Shown in pieces: positions 1-10,135 of a stretch of DNA of 29,512 nucleotides (position 1 is the first letter of the stretch; the number at the start of each line of letters is the position of its first letter). The notes under the pieces were generated by a model, which saw only the letters and a list, made by a program, of their open reading frames with translations, was not told the DNA's origin and ran no database searches. The stretch comes from Stentor coeruleus (Eukaryota; Ciliophora; Heterotrichea; Heterotrichida; Stentoridae): the NCBI GenBank assembly GCA_001970955.1, contig MPUH01000916.1, positions 1-29,512 of the forward strand, in the 5' to 3' direction. The translations under genes were made by a program, and so were the position numbers.

Positions 1-430
1 TTAGACATTTATTTAGGCACAGACAAACAGAAAAGTGTATAAGTATCAAACTAGGTAGGGAAGAAAAATTCGCAGGTACCTTAAATAAACAAATAATATA
101 TATTATGTTATATTTTTTCAGTTAATGCAAATTTATATACACAATTTATAAATCACACCATAATTTCTTCCTATTCTTCGTCAACTCTTCACAAAAAAAT
201 CTGTCAAATTCATATATATTTTTCAAATTGCAAGAATTTTGTTTCATTTAAGAAAGGAATTTATGTATAAACCCACTTTTTAGTAGCTGAGATAATGAAA
301 AGTTAAAATTACAATCAAAAAATCTAAAAAAGGCTAAAATTTTGAATTTTGATTCGCGTAGCCCCTATAAAATATGCATTTCTTCCATATATATAGAAAA
401 AAATCCTTTAAATGTATGGTTTATATATTA
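1..430. other. Left-edge intergenic region / 5' flank
   Basis: AT-rich sequence upstream of the first gene. In frame 1 the first 39 nt encode 13 sense codons (LDIYLGTDKQKSV) followed by TAA at 40-42, so the extreme left end could be the tail of a gene lying outside the window. That is too short to support. Nothing else recognisable is seen. Confidence 0.3.
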
Positions 431-2450
431 ATGGCAGTTAATCTTAACTCGAGAGTACTAGCGAGATATTCTATAAGTAATCGCGTTTCCCAAAGCGAGA
501 TCGAAGTGTTTAGCAATCAAAATCGTATCATTGCATTTGAGAATGTAGCAGGGAAATTACAAATATTTTACAATGAAAACTACGTCTACAAGTTAAGACA
601 AAGAATTACAGATGTTGTGAAATTTTATTCTTTGTTTGCAATAGTTGAATACATTTTTTTAGATATAACAAGACTAAAAACATTATTAGAAAGCGATAAA
701 GAAAAAGTAAATAACTACCTTGACGATGTTTTAAACAATGTAGATGAAAGAATAAACGAAATAGAAGATGGAATATTAATGGTGGATAAACAATTGAAAA
801 TGATAGAAAATCAAGAAAAAGAACAGCAAGATGCTAGAGTAGTAATGTCCTATAATGAATCTCAAATAAATGAGAGTATACATGGGATGGTAAGTTTAAA
901 CAGAGCTGAATCTATGATGGATTCAGTAAGAGCTAAACAAATGATTGAAGCAAAAATGAAAGCAAAACTTTTATCAGATAAAGATCTTTTCCCTCAAATT
1001 CTTAATACTTACCACGAGCAAAAGGATGTTATTCTAAGTGGCATGAGAAATAATATAGAAATAAATTTTGAAGATCTTCATCAAAAATGGTTTTACATTG
1101 AGCAATATTATCAGAGGATTCAAGATATTGGGAATCCTATTGAAAATGATTATCCTATCGATATACAAGAATTAATAGGGTTAACTGATAATCTTTTGCC
1201 ATGTTTGGAGCAGCTCCAAAAAACAAAGTTGATGCTTTTTGACTTAGAAAAAGATATTGTCCTTAAAGATAAAAAGATTGGTATTGACCATGAAATATCA
1301 ACTACAAAATCCGATATTAAAGCACAAGAGGCAGGAAGGGAATTTATTGCAACATTATTAGAAAGAAAAAAATCGGAATTAATGAATTTGAAGGCCCATC
1401 TCAGAACTTATGTGACAAATGATAGAGTAGATCATTTATCTGTTTGTATTGATGATTTGAATCAAAATTTTAATGATCTTACAACTGATTTAGGTAATAT
1501 TTCTGGATCATATAATAAAATTACTGGATCTGTTTCGATTTATACAAGATTAAGACCTTTAAAGAATCCAAATCCAAGAGATTATAAAATAAGTAATGAA
1601 GCAATTCAAGCAAACGAATTATTTGAAAAATGTCAAAATGAAAAAGTAAGTCTTGAAAATGAATTTAATCTTCTTGATAAATACAAGCGTAAATTAAATA
1701 TGCTAGAAAAGAAAAAAAGCGATTTAGTCAATGAAAATTCAGCAGAAAGAGAATCTCTTAATAATTTTTACTTTGAGGTAGGAAGATCTTATAACTCACT
1801 TTTAGCAACAAAAGCTGATTTTTCTGATAGAGAATTTATTAAAACTTTTACTTATGAAAATAGCATGATGAATACTATATTGAGTATTTTAATAAAGTAT
1901 ATAACTATTGCTACTAAACCTGGATGCTGCTCATGTACATCGGTGCCTGATCATCTAGCTGTAGACATTACTGCTGATGAATTGATTAAAATTTTTGTTA
2001 AGATTCTTGCAGATGTTATGAAAGTTAAAAGTGGATGTTGTAGTGGGGATGACTTAAGCAAACTGTATAACTGCAAAAACATTGACATGAATGACTTAAT
2101 GAACTTAGCGTTAAATCCTAGGATTATAGGTTCTTTAAGAGATGAATTCGGAAACAAACAAAAAGTTATTAATAACATCAGGTCTGAATCAATAAATCAT
2201 TCGTTTTTCTTTTTCTTAAAAGAAATTATGTCTGTCAAAACACTTCAATATTCATATTTGTATAAAATCAATATTGAAAAGACATCTTATACTCTTCATA
2301 CTTATGAAAAATCGTTGGTTGAAACTTTAAGTCATTTAAACTATGCAAAAATAGCGAGCAAAGCAGAACACCATAGAATCATAAANAAGTCATTTAAACT
2401 ATGCAAAAATAGCGAGCAAAGCAGAACACCATAGAATCATAAAAAAATAA
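431..2450 (+). CDS. Coiled-coil protein with paired-cysteine segments, function unknown
   Basis: I do not recognise a family. I take the ATG at 431 as start (MAVNLNSRVLARYS...). An in-frame ATG at 374 would add 19 residues that look like untranslated leader. Most of the protein is charged, heptad-like helix (long Glu/Lys/Leu stretches over about residues 70-470), typical of cytoskeletal or ciliary scaffolds. Near the C-terminus two short Cys-rich segments occur, GCCSC at about residue 498 and SGCCSGD about 36 residues later. They could be metal-binding or lipidated, but this is unproven. The 3' end is corrupted by a one-N joint at 2386 with a duplicated 57-bp flank. Collapsing 58 nt restores frame, giving a C-terminus HHRIIKK and a TAA at 2448-2450, about 653 residues in total. 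Read literally, the sequence would instead end at 2434 with a spurious tail. No membrane segment or signal peptide is evident. Confidence 0.75.
2329..2443. other. Assembly joint: single N between duplicated 57-bp flanks
   Basis: Positions 2329-2385 and 2387-2443 are identical 57-bp sequences separated by one N at 2386. This is the signature of two contigs that overlap but were joined with a nominal one-base gap. Removing one copy plus the N (58 nt) puts the gene's last codons back into frame with a TAA. The duplication is therefore very probably not biological. Confidence 0.9.
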
Positions 2451-3024
2451 GTAGTTTCGTTTTATTTTTAGTCAACCATAAAAAATAAACTATAATAAGA
2501 CTGAATTTCATATTAATTATGTCGACTCAATATTTGTCAGTATTGATTTTTTTTGAATTTCATATTAATTATGTCGACTCAATATTTGACAGTATTGATT
2601 TTTTTTCAAGTATATTCTATTATAACTTTGATTCTTAATTTGATTTATCTTTAGGATTATATATATTTCTGTATTATTTAAATTTCAAAGTAATTTTGAT
2701 ATTCTCAAATTTATATCTCCAATTACTAGTCTTAAATTTAACTTTGACTTATTATCTAATAATTCAAAATACTTGAGTTTTTTAGTTTTCTTAATTTCAG
2801 GCAAATAATGTTTTAATAAACTAAACTGTTGTTGTTTAAATTTTTATTACATACGAATTTTTAACTTTAAAGCTTGTATTTAAACTGTTTTCAGCAAGAT
2901 TTCTTAGCCTGGAATTTTTTTATTCTTAAATCCTAATGCTTAATCACATTTCCCCTCTACTTACAAATCTATTAACTTGATAATTTTACAAGTAAAAAAG
3001 ATAAAATATTTTAATTCAATATAT
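2451..3024. other. Intergenic region with 52-bp tandem repeat
   Basis: AT-rich spacer between two plus-strand genes. Apart from the 52-bp direct repeat at 2503-2606 I see no coding signal, RNA gene or other structure. Homopolymer T runs are common. Confidence 0.5.
2503..2606 (+). repeat. Two tandem copies of a 52-bp repeat
   Basis: Copies at 2503-2554 and 2555-2606 are directly adjacent. They differ at one base (TTTGTCAG versus TTTGACAG) and each ends in a T8 run. The mismatch and the absence of an N separate this from the assembly duplications elsewhere in the window. It lies about 50 bp downstream of the preceding gene's stop. Confidence 0.9.
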
Positions 3025-3531
3025 ATGAATCTTACTAGGCCAGCTGCAATAAAAGTAACAAACACAGACCTGATAAAGAATCTTATGAGCAACAAAAAAG
3101 AGCTAGAAAACTTAGAAAAAGAAATATTCAAGAAAAATCGACAGAGACTTGTGAGGTTTAATTCAAGAATCAGTAGTCGTCGACCTTTTACCCCTGGAAC
3201 TCCTGAAGTTCATATAAGCAGAGAGCTTATAACTTCTAAAGAAATGAAAATCCCTAAACATATTTTACTTGAAGAATGTGGACTAAGTGATGTTTTTACT
3301 AGTACAGGTGATGGGCCAATGTCAATACTTATTAGGAAAATTACAAGACCCTTAAAGTCATATCAGGATAAAACTAATATTATTACTATTCCTACTGTTA
3401 AAGTTGTTGAACCTCGCTCATTTACTCGATGCAACACACCTTTGAGGAGAAAAAAACGGCCTTCATTAAAAACTGAAGACTCTAGGCTTAAAACTTATAA
3501 GCTTAATAAGTGGTGCTTCACCCCTTTGTAA
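3025..3531 (+). CDS. Small basic protein of unknown function
   Basis: A 168-residue open frame beginning at the first ATG (MNLTRPAAIKVTN) and ending at TAA 3529-3531. In-frame sequence upstream lacks an ATG. The protein is strongly basic, with an Arg/Ser-rich segment around residues 35-55 (RFNSRISSRRPFTPGTPE) and another basic patch near the end (LRRKKRPSLK). The TPGTP/NTP motifs look like proline-directed kinase sites. No transmembrane segment, coiled coil longer than about 25 residues, or known domain is visible. Codon use matches neighbouring genes and stop codons are absent, which supports a real gene, but the function cannot be assigned. Confidence 0.6.
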   Translation: MNLTRPAAIKVTNTDLIKNLMSNKKELENLEKEIFKKNRQRLVRFNSRISSRRPFTPGTPEVHISRELITSKEMKIPKHILLEECGLSDVFTSTGDGPMSILIRKITRPLKSYQDKTNIITIPTVKVVEPRSFTRCNTPLRRKKRPSLKTEDSRLKTYKLNKWCFTPL

Positions 3532-4037
3532 TGAATCTATTTAGTTGTAAAAGAAATATAAACTTCTGATTATCTGAGATTAATAAAAAAATTTTTGTTA
3601 TTGTAGTAATAATAGTCATTCTTTGAGGTATATAAATTTCAACATTTTAGTTTATTTGTATAATTTAATAGATATTTTTTAGGAGAGAAAAGTTAATAAG
3701 AAACTTAAAATATTAATCAAATGACAGATTAGGAAAATCCGTATTTCTGGATAAGTTGATATGAATTTAAAGGATAGAGTCTATTATTAGAATTATTTTA
3801 CAAGTAATAAAGTTTTAAATTTTATAAAAAGATAATAAGTTAAACCTAAAACCTAAAAAAATTAGATACTCTAAGCATAAATATCTATAATTTATAACAA
3901 CTTGGTAACTTTTACATCTTTTAAATATCTGAATCTCATGAAATCTTAAAATTCATAGCACATTCAAAAATTACAATATAATTGTCACTAACAAAGTCTA
4001 GTAGTAAATATTTACACTTAAGCCTTAAATCAAACAA
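3532..4037. other. Intergenic region between convergent genes
   Basis: About 500 nt of AT-rich spacer between the 3' ends of two convergent genes. I see no open frame, RNA gene or repeat of note. Confidence 0.5.
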
Positions 4038-5591
4038 TTATTGAGCTTTACTCTTAACAGCATTTTTATGAAAATCCTTATCCAAGGTCTTACCAGAATC
4101 AGTTAAACTTTTGATAGTATTTTTATCATTATCATGATAAAACCCTTTAAATCTATACTCAAACTCATTAGCTTTCGATATTCCAACCATAACATCAGAT
4201 TCTGCTTTTAACACAATATTCTTCTATATAAAAAATACATTTTCACGAAATGGTTGTAAAAGCTTAATAACTTTAAGTTTCAACTCGCATATTCTTCCTA
4301 CCAATTCACTTTCAGAAGCTGCAGCAAAAGTTGGTCTACGGCGTTTATTTGTCACAGGTGGTATCCCAAGATAAATCCCAAACATAGAATTATTTTTCTT
4401 AGCCCAATTCACAACATTTTTATAAACCCCAAGAACTTTAATAAATCGTTCTTTATCATATTCAATTTCTTTTAATTTTTTACTAACTTCTTGTTCAAGA
4501 GTTTTTGCTGGATTAAGATTTTCTGTTTTTATCATGCTTAACATAGAAAGTTTTTCTTCCATTTCTCGATTTTTATCATTATATTCATAGATTTTTGTTC
4601 TTGTATAATTTATATTTTCTAATATTTCAGTATATCCAGATTCATGAGTAAGTACTCTTTCAATGATTTCTTCAGTTTGATGCATACCTGTAGCTTTTTT
4701 TACATTATCAAAAGCTGCTTCAAGTTTACTAAATTTCTGCATATCTGTTGTAAGGCGTTTTTGTAGAAAAGAATACCAAAACATATGTAAAAGTAGCCCT
4801 TCTCGTAATTGCATAGCTCGAAGATTACGTTCTTCATCAGCTGCTGCTTCAGAAATTTCAACTTGTCTTCTAAGTCTTTCTTCTCTTTTCATGTTACTTT
4901 CTTTTTTTTGTTTCACATCTTTTTCAATAAACTGAAGTTCATCAGTTTTTTCTCTTGTTTCTCTTGATATAAATTTTTCTAAATTTTTTACAGCGAGTTT
5001 TGTTTGAATTCTTGCTTCTCTTACTCTTCTTTGCTTATCAAATTCTTCACAAAGATGTTGTTCATGAGATTTTAAATGTTTGTTTAGTTTAAGGTTTTTC
5101 ATGTCGATATGGATTCTAGTTTGTCTCATACGTTCAAGAATGTGTTTATAGACTAAAGTGTCAATTTCACTTGCTTCTTGTTGTTTTTTCATATCATCTA
5201 TATCGTTTTCAAGGGTTTTTACCCGGTTTTTAGATTCGTCTAAAGTTTGGCAAAGCCTTTGAGTGTTTTCTTGGACGGATTTTAAGTCAAAAGCTTTGAG
5301 ATCAACACTGTTTAGACGTAAAGAGTTTATTTTTTTGTTAATGTCATAATGTTTACGTAGAAAACCTAGTTGGGAGGAAACTTCTTTTAGATCTTCTCCT
5401 TTAGATACTTTTGCTGTGTCGTTTGTACTGTTGTCTATAAGGTTTATAAATCTTGAAGCGTTTTGACTTGATACCATTTGGCGAATTCTCCTTGTGCTAG
5501 CTATAGAGAAAGAATTACGTGAACTACTCATAGAAGTTCTTTTCCATCTAACAGTTGCGGGACCTGAAAAAATATCACTATACGATATCAT
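4038..5591 (-). CDS. Coiled-coil protein resembling outer dynein arm docking-complex subunits
   Basis: Two exons, 5591-4239 and 4223-4038, around a 15-nt intron at 4224-4238, giving 512 residues. Without splicing the frame stops at the intron's terminal TAG. Splicing adds 61 residues (KNIVLKAESDVMVG...) ending at TAA. The protein is almost entirely alpha-helical coiled coil (about residues 60-390). Its N-terminus is Ser/Arg-rich. The C-terminal tail has a basic motif (NKRRRPTF). The segment ATGMHQTEEIIERVL followed by a coiled coil resembles the conserved 'ATG...EVI.RF' core of outer-dynein-arm docking proteins (the CCDC63/CCDC114/CCDC151 group), which tether dynein to ciliary doublets. This fits a heavily ciliated cell. 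The family assignment rests on that motif and overall architecture only. A generic axonemal coiled-coil protein is the alternative. Confidence 0.6.
4224..4238 (-). other. 15-nt spliceosomal intron
   Basis: On the minus strand GTATTTTTTATATAG separates codons AAT and AAG and contains the only early stop. Removing it extends the frame by 61 residues. It has the same GT, A at position 10 and AG pattern as the other introns in the window. Confidence 0.88.
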
Positions 5592-5705
5592 ATTTTTAAC
5601 AATTAGTCAAAATTAAAACCTTTTGATGATAATTTTATTCAAAGATTTATTTCTAAGAATCAATATTTTATTTGATAGTACCAAATAAACAATCAAGAAC
5701 ACTTT

Positions 5706-6857
5706 TTAATGTCTATCTCCATAATTATCAGGATTATCTCTATTTCTGTCTTTTCTTTCTTCGAAATTTTCCCCATCAAATTTAGGTTTCCCTCTGTTAT
5801 CATCTCGCAAGTATTTTTGTTCTTTCCACTCTGGCCTATCCCTATTATCTCTATAAAAGTCCCTATCATCTCTTTCTCTTCTGTCACCCCTACCGTCATC
5901 TCTTCTATCATCTCTCTTTTCATCTCTTCTATCATCTCTCCTATCATCTCTTCTATCATCTCTCCTATCATCCCTTCTATCATCCTTCCTATCATCCTTC
6001 CTATCATCTCTTCTATCATCCTTTCTATCGTCTTTTCTATCATCCTTTCTATCATCTCTTCTATCATCTCTTCTATCATCTCTCCTATCATCTCTTCTAT
6101 CATCTCTTCTATCATCTCTCCTATCATCTATTCTATCATCCTTTCTATCATCCTTTCTATCATCTCTTCTATCATCTCTTCTATCATCCCTTCTATCATC
6201 TCTTCTATCATCTCTTCTATCATCTCTTCTATCATCTCTTCTATCATCACTCCTATCATCTCTCCTTAAATCTCTATCATCTCTTTGATAATTTCTACTA
6301 TCTCCTCTATTAAAATTTCCTCTTCTTTCCCAATTCCCCCTTCTTTCTCTTCTAGGATCCCTCTCATATTGTCCTGTCATATCATTTCCTAAACGATCTC
6401 CATAATTGGCGCGATTTCTATATCCTCCTCTTTGATTATATCTATCATAGCCACTTCTTTCACCATTTCTTTCACTATCTCTTGAACCAAAATCCATTTC
6501 ACGTTCTCGTGAACGAGGCCTATAATTGCCACGATCAACCCTTCTAGAGCCATAATAATCATTTCTTCTAAAAGTTTCAGGTTCATCAAAATTAGAACCC
6601 CAAGTATCATTATCTCTATTTTCTCTTCGAGGAGGATTACTTCTCCCATATCTTTCTTCTTCAAAAGGACGTGAAGTTGTAGGTGCCTGGGATTCACGAG
6701 AATAGTTTGGCTCTTTTGAAATTAATGAGGCCTCTTGTTCTTTTTCTGGAATCTCTTTGAATAATGGACCAAATGATTCAACAGTTGCTATCCATGAAGC
6801 AAGAAATACATTATTTTCTTTTTGCTCTTGTGCAACAATTAACCAGGAATCATTCAT
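5706..6857 (-). CDS. Arg/Asp-repeat low-complexity protein (RD-rich, possible RNA-binding)
   Basis: A 383-residue frame starting MNDSWLIVAQEQKENN and ending at TAA. Residues 1-55 look like a short ordered region with several Trp and Phe. Residues about 60-195 are rich in Arg, Gly, Tyr, Asn and Asp (GYDRYNQRGGYRN, NWERRGNFNRGD), resembling RGG/RG-type RNA-binding regions. Residues about 197-321 are roughly 30 tandem tetrapeptides of the form RRDD or RKDD, encoded by a 12-bp tandem repeat. The tail returns to mixed charged sequence. Alternating Arg/Asp stretches occur in splicing and transcription factors such as U1-70K and NELF-E, and Arg/Asp-rich repeats occur in eIF4B. No RRM motif is visible here, so no orthology is claimed. 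Two other frames over the repeat are also open, as expected for a stop-free 12-bp unit. This frame is chosen because it alone extends into non-repetitive sequence with an ATG start. Confidence 0.7.
   Translation of the reverse strand: MNDSWLIVAQEQKENNVFLASWIATVESFGPLFKEIPEKEQEASLISKEPNYSRESQAPTTSRPFEEERYGRSNPPRRENRDNDTWGSNFDEPETFRRNDYYGSRRVDRGNYRPRSREREMDFGSRDSERNGERSGYDRYNQRGGYRNRANYGDRLGNDMTGQYERDPRRERRGNWERRGNFNRGDSRNYQRDDRDLRRDDRSDDRRDDRRDDRRDDRRDDRRDDRRDDRRDDRKDDRKDDRIDDRRDDRRDDRRDDRRDDRRDDRRDDRKDDRKDDRKDDRRDDRKDDRKDDRRDDRRDDRRDDRRDDRRDEKRDDRRDDGRGDRRERDDRDFYRDNRDRPEWKEQKYLRDDNRGKPKFDGENFEERKDRNRDNPDNYGDRH
5893..6266 (-). repeat. 12-bp tandem repeat encoding (R-R/K-D-D)n
   Basis: About 30 head-to-tail copies of a 12-bp unit (plus strand consensus CTATCATCTCTT). 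Variation is mostly C/T changes giving Arg-to-Lys swaps (RRDD versus RKDD) or synonymous changes. Homogeneity is high but imperfect, typical of an unstable coding minisatellite. Copy number in the assembly may be inexact. Confidence 0.92.
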
Positions 6858-7213
6858 TTTTAGTTGATATAATTTTTATCCTAGCATATTAGTAAAACAG
6901 ATAAGATAAATTAATTTTAATTTTAGTTGTTATGTAGGAGAGATAAAGTATTAATTATTTCTTCTTTTATAAAAAAGCCCACATCCCTAGAAAAATTCTT
7001 CAAGCCTAAAAGTAAAAAAGATACACTTAGCCCTTTTTTTATCTAAATTCCCCAAATCTTCTAATCATAAGAAATTCCCCGCCATTCCCAAAAACTAAAA
7101 GCCAAAAACTATTTCACAATTTCTAATATCATAACACTTTAAATACACATTTACTCAGAATCTACCTAAATAAACTATGTATAAATTGTTAAAAAATCAC
7201 AAAATACTATCAA
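6858..7213. other. Intergenic region upstream of tRNA
   Basis: About 350 nt of AT-rich spacer. No coding or repeat signal is seen. It contains the divergent upstream regions of the RD-repeat gene (minus strand) and tRNA-Cys (plus strand). Confidence 0.5.
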
Positions 7214-7285
7214 GGGTGGTTAGCTCAGCGGTAGAGCAATTGACTGCAGATCAATAGGTCATTGGTTCAACTCCGATACTGCCCT
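7214..7285 (+). tRNA. tRNA-Cys (anticodon GCA)
   Basis: A full cloverleaf can be folded by eye. The acceptor stem 7214-7220 pairs with 7278-7284 (two G-U pairs). The D arm is GCTC/GAGC (7223-7237). The anticodon stem ATTGA/TCAAT encloses loop CTGCAGA, so the anticodon GCA is at 7246-7248. The T arm is ATTGG/CCGAT with loop TTCAACT. The discriminator base at 7285 is T, as expected for tRNA-Cys. The gene has no intron and CCA is not encoded. The internal A and B boxes (TAGCTCAGCGG and GGTTCAACTCC) should drive RNA polymerase III. Being nuclear and GCA-anticodon, it decodes TGT and TGC. Confidence 0.95.
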
Positions 7286-7291
7286 TTTTTT
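7285..7291 (+). terminator. RNA polymerase III T-run terminator
   Basis: Seven consecutive T residues directly follow the acceptor stem of tRNA-Cys (the first doubles as the discriminator), the usual Pol III stop signal. Confidence 0.8.
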
Positions 7292-7389
7292 ATCTTTATT
7301 TTATAAAAATGTAGAACCCATATAAAAAAGTCTAAAAAAACCCTTTATTTGCAAAATTTATTAGAATATCTGGTTTAAGTAAAAAAATA

Positions 7390-9345
7390 TTAAAGGTCTA
7401 TAAGGTCTTTATAAGGTATAATATTCAATGACCTTTCAAAGCTGTAGCACTTAACTTTTAATTCTTGGAATGCAACAGGATCTTTATCAATGCCTATTTC
7501 TAATAATATTTCTTCTATATCCTTCCAAGAAAGTAGTTCTCTATCTTTAGAGTCTTGAGCTTGGCATTTTTCTAAAAAAATGTCTTTGTTTTCTTGTACT
7601 TTCTTCCATATCTGCGAAAATTTCTCTTTCTTAACACTTTCTTCTGCTTCATCCACATATACAAGTTCAACAATTTTCCTAATCACATAATTTTTCTCAG
7701 CAGTTTCCCTATTTTCCATAATAAACGAACAAATTTTATTCCTCTCCACACCATCCTCTATTCTAGTATACTTTTCTAAAAACAACTTAGCCAAAGAACT
7801 CAGTTCAACAGTTTCAGGAAGTTTTTCTTCTAAATATTTCCTAAACTTTTCAATATCAAAGCCTTGAAAAACCAAAGATACATGTAAAATATCAAATTCT
7901 TTATTAATATCATCTTTTATAACCCCAGGGATTTTAACAAGTGCTAAATCTTCTCCAATAAAATCATTTCCATATGAAGACTCTGAAGAAATATCATAAC
8001 TATTATTAGAATCAGTTTCATGTAATTGTAATTGTATTGATATATTATCTAAAGAAATTGTTGGGGTATTGTATTTAGAAGTGAGGATTTTATATACTGC
8101 TTCAATTTCGTTTTTAGGGAATTTATAACCATTTGCCTGTAAGGCTAAGATTAATTCATCTAGGTTTAAAGACTGTTTGTTTTCTGGGTCTATAATATGA
8201 AGGAAATCTTTTAATGATATATTTTTGTTTGAAAATAAATTGTAAAGCTTTCTGAAAAAATTATCGAGGATCACTTGGTTACTTGCAGCAAGTTCACGGC
8301 TGAATTGGATGTTTTTAGAGAATTCATTAGAATCTAATGATGTTTCTTTGTTTTGTGAAATTGAAAAATCTTGAGAAACTCCTTTGTTTATTGTGATTAC
8401 AGGAGTATGTTCTGCAGATTCTACACTTTTTATTATGTTATTAGTTGGAGTTTTATCATGGTTTAAAGTCAAAGTTTTGCCAAAGGTTTTTTGAGGAGTT
8501 TTTTTCGATTGGTCGTTGTCTGATTTTTCAGATATTTTCTTTGGGCTTAAGTCTTCTGATTTTTGTGGCGATTTTATTGTTTTTTTTGTATCGGGTTGTT
8601 TAGCTTTTGGACTATTTTGTTTTTCCTCTTGGAACTTTGGGACTTTTTTTAGGTTTGGCTTGATGTTATCAATTTTTTCTTTAAGTTCTTTGATTTCTTG
8701 GTTTTTAGCATCAATAAGAGCTTTTTGTGCTTTGTTTTCAGCTATAAGGCTTTGGATATACTGATTTTGTTCTCTAATCTTTTCTAATAAACTCCCTATA
8801 TCTTCGTTTATTGGCTGTTTTTGAAGTTTATTAGTTTTTTCAATTTCTTCTAAGAGTTTTTTAAGTCTCCAACATTCGTTAAAATATTGTTTAGCTTCTT
8901 CTTCAAGTTCTGCAACACGGGTTGCTCTTATTGTTATCTTTAAATCCTGATATTCAGCTTGAAGTTTATCAAGTTGTTCATTTTGTTCTTTTACTTTATT
9001 TTTCAATGATCCAACTAAACTTGTGCCTTTAATACTTCTTTCAGGAGATTTTTCTGAGTATTTTTTGAAATCTTTTTCATTTTGCTGAAGACGGGTTTTG
9101 AGCTTTATGTTTTCTTCTAATAAAGTGTTTGACATTTGCTTAAGTTGGATGTTTTCATCATAAAGACGCTCTCTTTCGAAATAAATACTCTTTGGTCTAG
9201 GCTTTTGCTTGCGGGCCATTGCAAAACTACTGTATTTTGTCCTTATGATTGGCGTTTTGACTTCAGCAAGGTTTGGGTGTTTTAGATCACTTAAAAAAGC
9301 ATTCATTTTAAGATTTCCTTCATCTAATCGGATGGTCTTTGACAT
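7390..9345 (-). CDS. Coiled-coil protein with degenerate EF-hand-like C-terminal half
   Basis: A single 651-residue frame from ATG (MSKTIRLDEGNLKMN) to TAA. Residues about 50-235 form heptad-type coiled coil (LYDENIQLKQMSNTLLEENIKLKTRL; later VAELEEEAKQYFNECWRLKKLL). Residues about 235-330 are a Lys/Ser/Pro-rich linker. Residues about 350-430 resemble an EF-hand pair: a helix, the loop DPENKQSLNLDEL with acidic/Asn positions of a weak calcium loop, and a second helix (ALQANGYKFPKNEIEAVYKIL). More helical, EF-hand-like sequence follows to the end. The N-terminal coiled coil is reminiscent of ciliary proteins such as IQCE, but I could not confirm this. The call is a cytoskeletal or ciliary scaffold, possibly Ca2+-responsive. 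The loop lacks several ligands, so calcium binding may be lost. Confidence 0.7.
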   Translation of the reverse strand: MSKTIRLDEGNLKMNAFLSDLKHPNLAEVKTPIIRTKYSSFAMARKQKPRPKSIYFERERLYDENIQLKQMSNTLLEENIKLKTRLQQNEKDFKKYSEKSPERSIKGTSLVGSLKNKVKEQNEQLDKLQAEYQDLKITIRATRVAELEEEAKQYFNECWRLKKLLEEIEKTNKLQKQPINEDIGSLLEKIREQNQYIQSLIAENKAQKALIDAKNQEIKELKEKIDNIKPNLKKVPKFQEEKQNSPKAKQPDTKKTIKSPQKSEDLSPKKISEKSDNDQSKKTPQKTFGKTLTLNHDKTPTNNIIKSVESAEHTPVITINKGVSQDFSISQNKETSLDSNEFSKNIQFSRELAASNQVILDNFFRKLYNLFSNKNISLKDFLHIIDPENKQSLNLDELILALQANGYKFPKNEIEAVYKILTSKYNTPTISLDNISIQLQLHETDSNNSYDISSESSYGNDFIGEDLALVKIPGVIKDDINKEFDILHVSLVFQGFDIEKFRKYLEEKLPETVELSSLAKLFLEKYTRIEDGVERNKICSFIMENRETAEKNYVIRKIVELVYVDEAEESVKKEKFSQIWKKVQENKDIFLEKCQAQDSKDRELLSWKDIEEILLEIGIDKDPVAFQELKVKCYSFERSLNIIPYKDLIDL

Positions 9346-10135
9346 AATTTATTATGAGAATTAATAAAAATTTCTGTTTTTTTGGTGAGTTTTAATAGTT
9401 TAATGGTATTGATAAGATTATAAAAGGTTGATAAACCTGGGAATTTTAAGGAGTTGGTTTTGTGGGCTATTGAAAAAATCTTTGCAGATTAAAAAAACTT
9501 TAGTTTTGGCTGTTAAAAATATTTTAAAAAATAGGAGGAAGTTTTAAGATATTATAGTAGGGTGGGGAAATATTTATGGTTAGGGTAGGTTGGGAAATTG
9601 TATTAGAATATGGATAAATAGAATTTTTTTGATAAATAAAGATTTAATGTATTATGAATAAGATTAACTTTATAAAAGAAATATGCTGATTTTAGTTATA
9701 GATTATAATTAGATTTTCAAAAATTTGAAGAGAATTATAATATAAGGTGAGGGGGGGTCATTTTGGCTTAAAATTTATTAAGTGTGTAATGATTTTTTTT
9801 GAGTCTTAGATACTATTTAATTGGTTTAATTAATTTATAGATATATTTATAAAACAACAACTTCTCTATATTTTAAGCATCATAATTACTATAATTTTCC
9901 AATTCATATTTAATCCAAATCATCCACTCTCAAAAACAACTAAACAAAATATTTTAATCACAAATTTCCAAAAGTAATCCAAGCCAAAATATAAAACTAA
10001 AATCCAATATCAAATTACCAAACTATCAAAGTGAAAAAATTAAAATGTTTATTTCAACATCTAAAAGTTAATAAAAAAACAAAAACCCTTCTAAAAAAAA
10101 TACATATTAAATTGTTAAAAATATTTATACACTTA
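9346..10135. other. Intergenic region (divergent promoters)
   Basis: Spacer of about 790 nt between the divergent EF-hand-like gene and the UEV gene. G-containing homopolymers and AT-rich stretches are present. No open frame, RNA or repeat is supported. In-frame sequence at 10031-10135 upstream of the UEV gene begins with GTG and is Lys-rich, so it is taken as leader rather than protein. Confidence 0.5.

Noticed and set aside
1..42. Tail of an upstream gene at the left edge
   Set aside because: Only 13 codons before a stop; indistinguishable from chance.
1500..1580. Kinesin motor start suggested by SIYTRLRPLKNPNPR in the first gene
   Set aside because: No P-loop or switch motifs follow; the sequence returns to coiled coil.
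5709..6269. Plus-strand 186-codon frame and minus-strand 144-codon frame over the 12-bp repeat
   Set aside because: They exist only because the repeat unit lacks stops. They encode monotonous SIIS or EMIE repeats and do not extend into conserved sequence.
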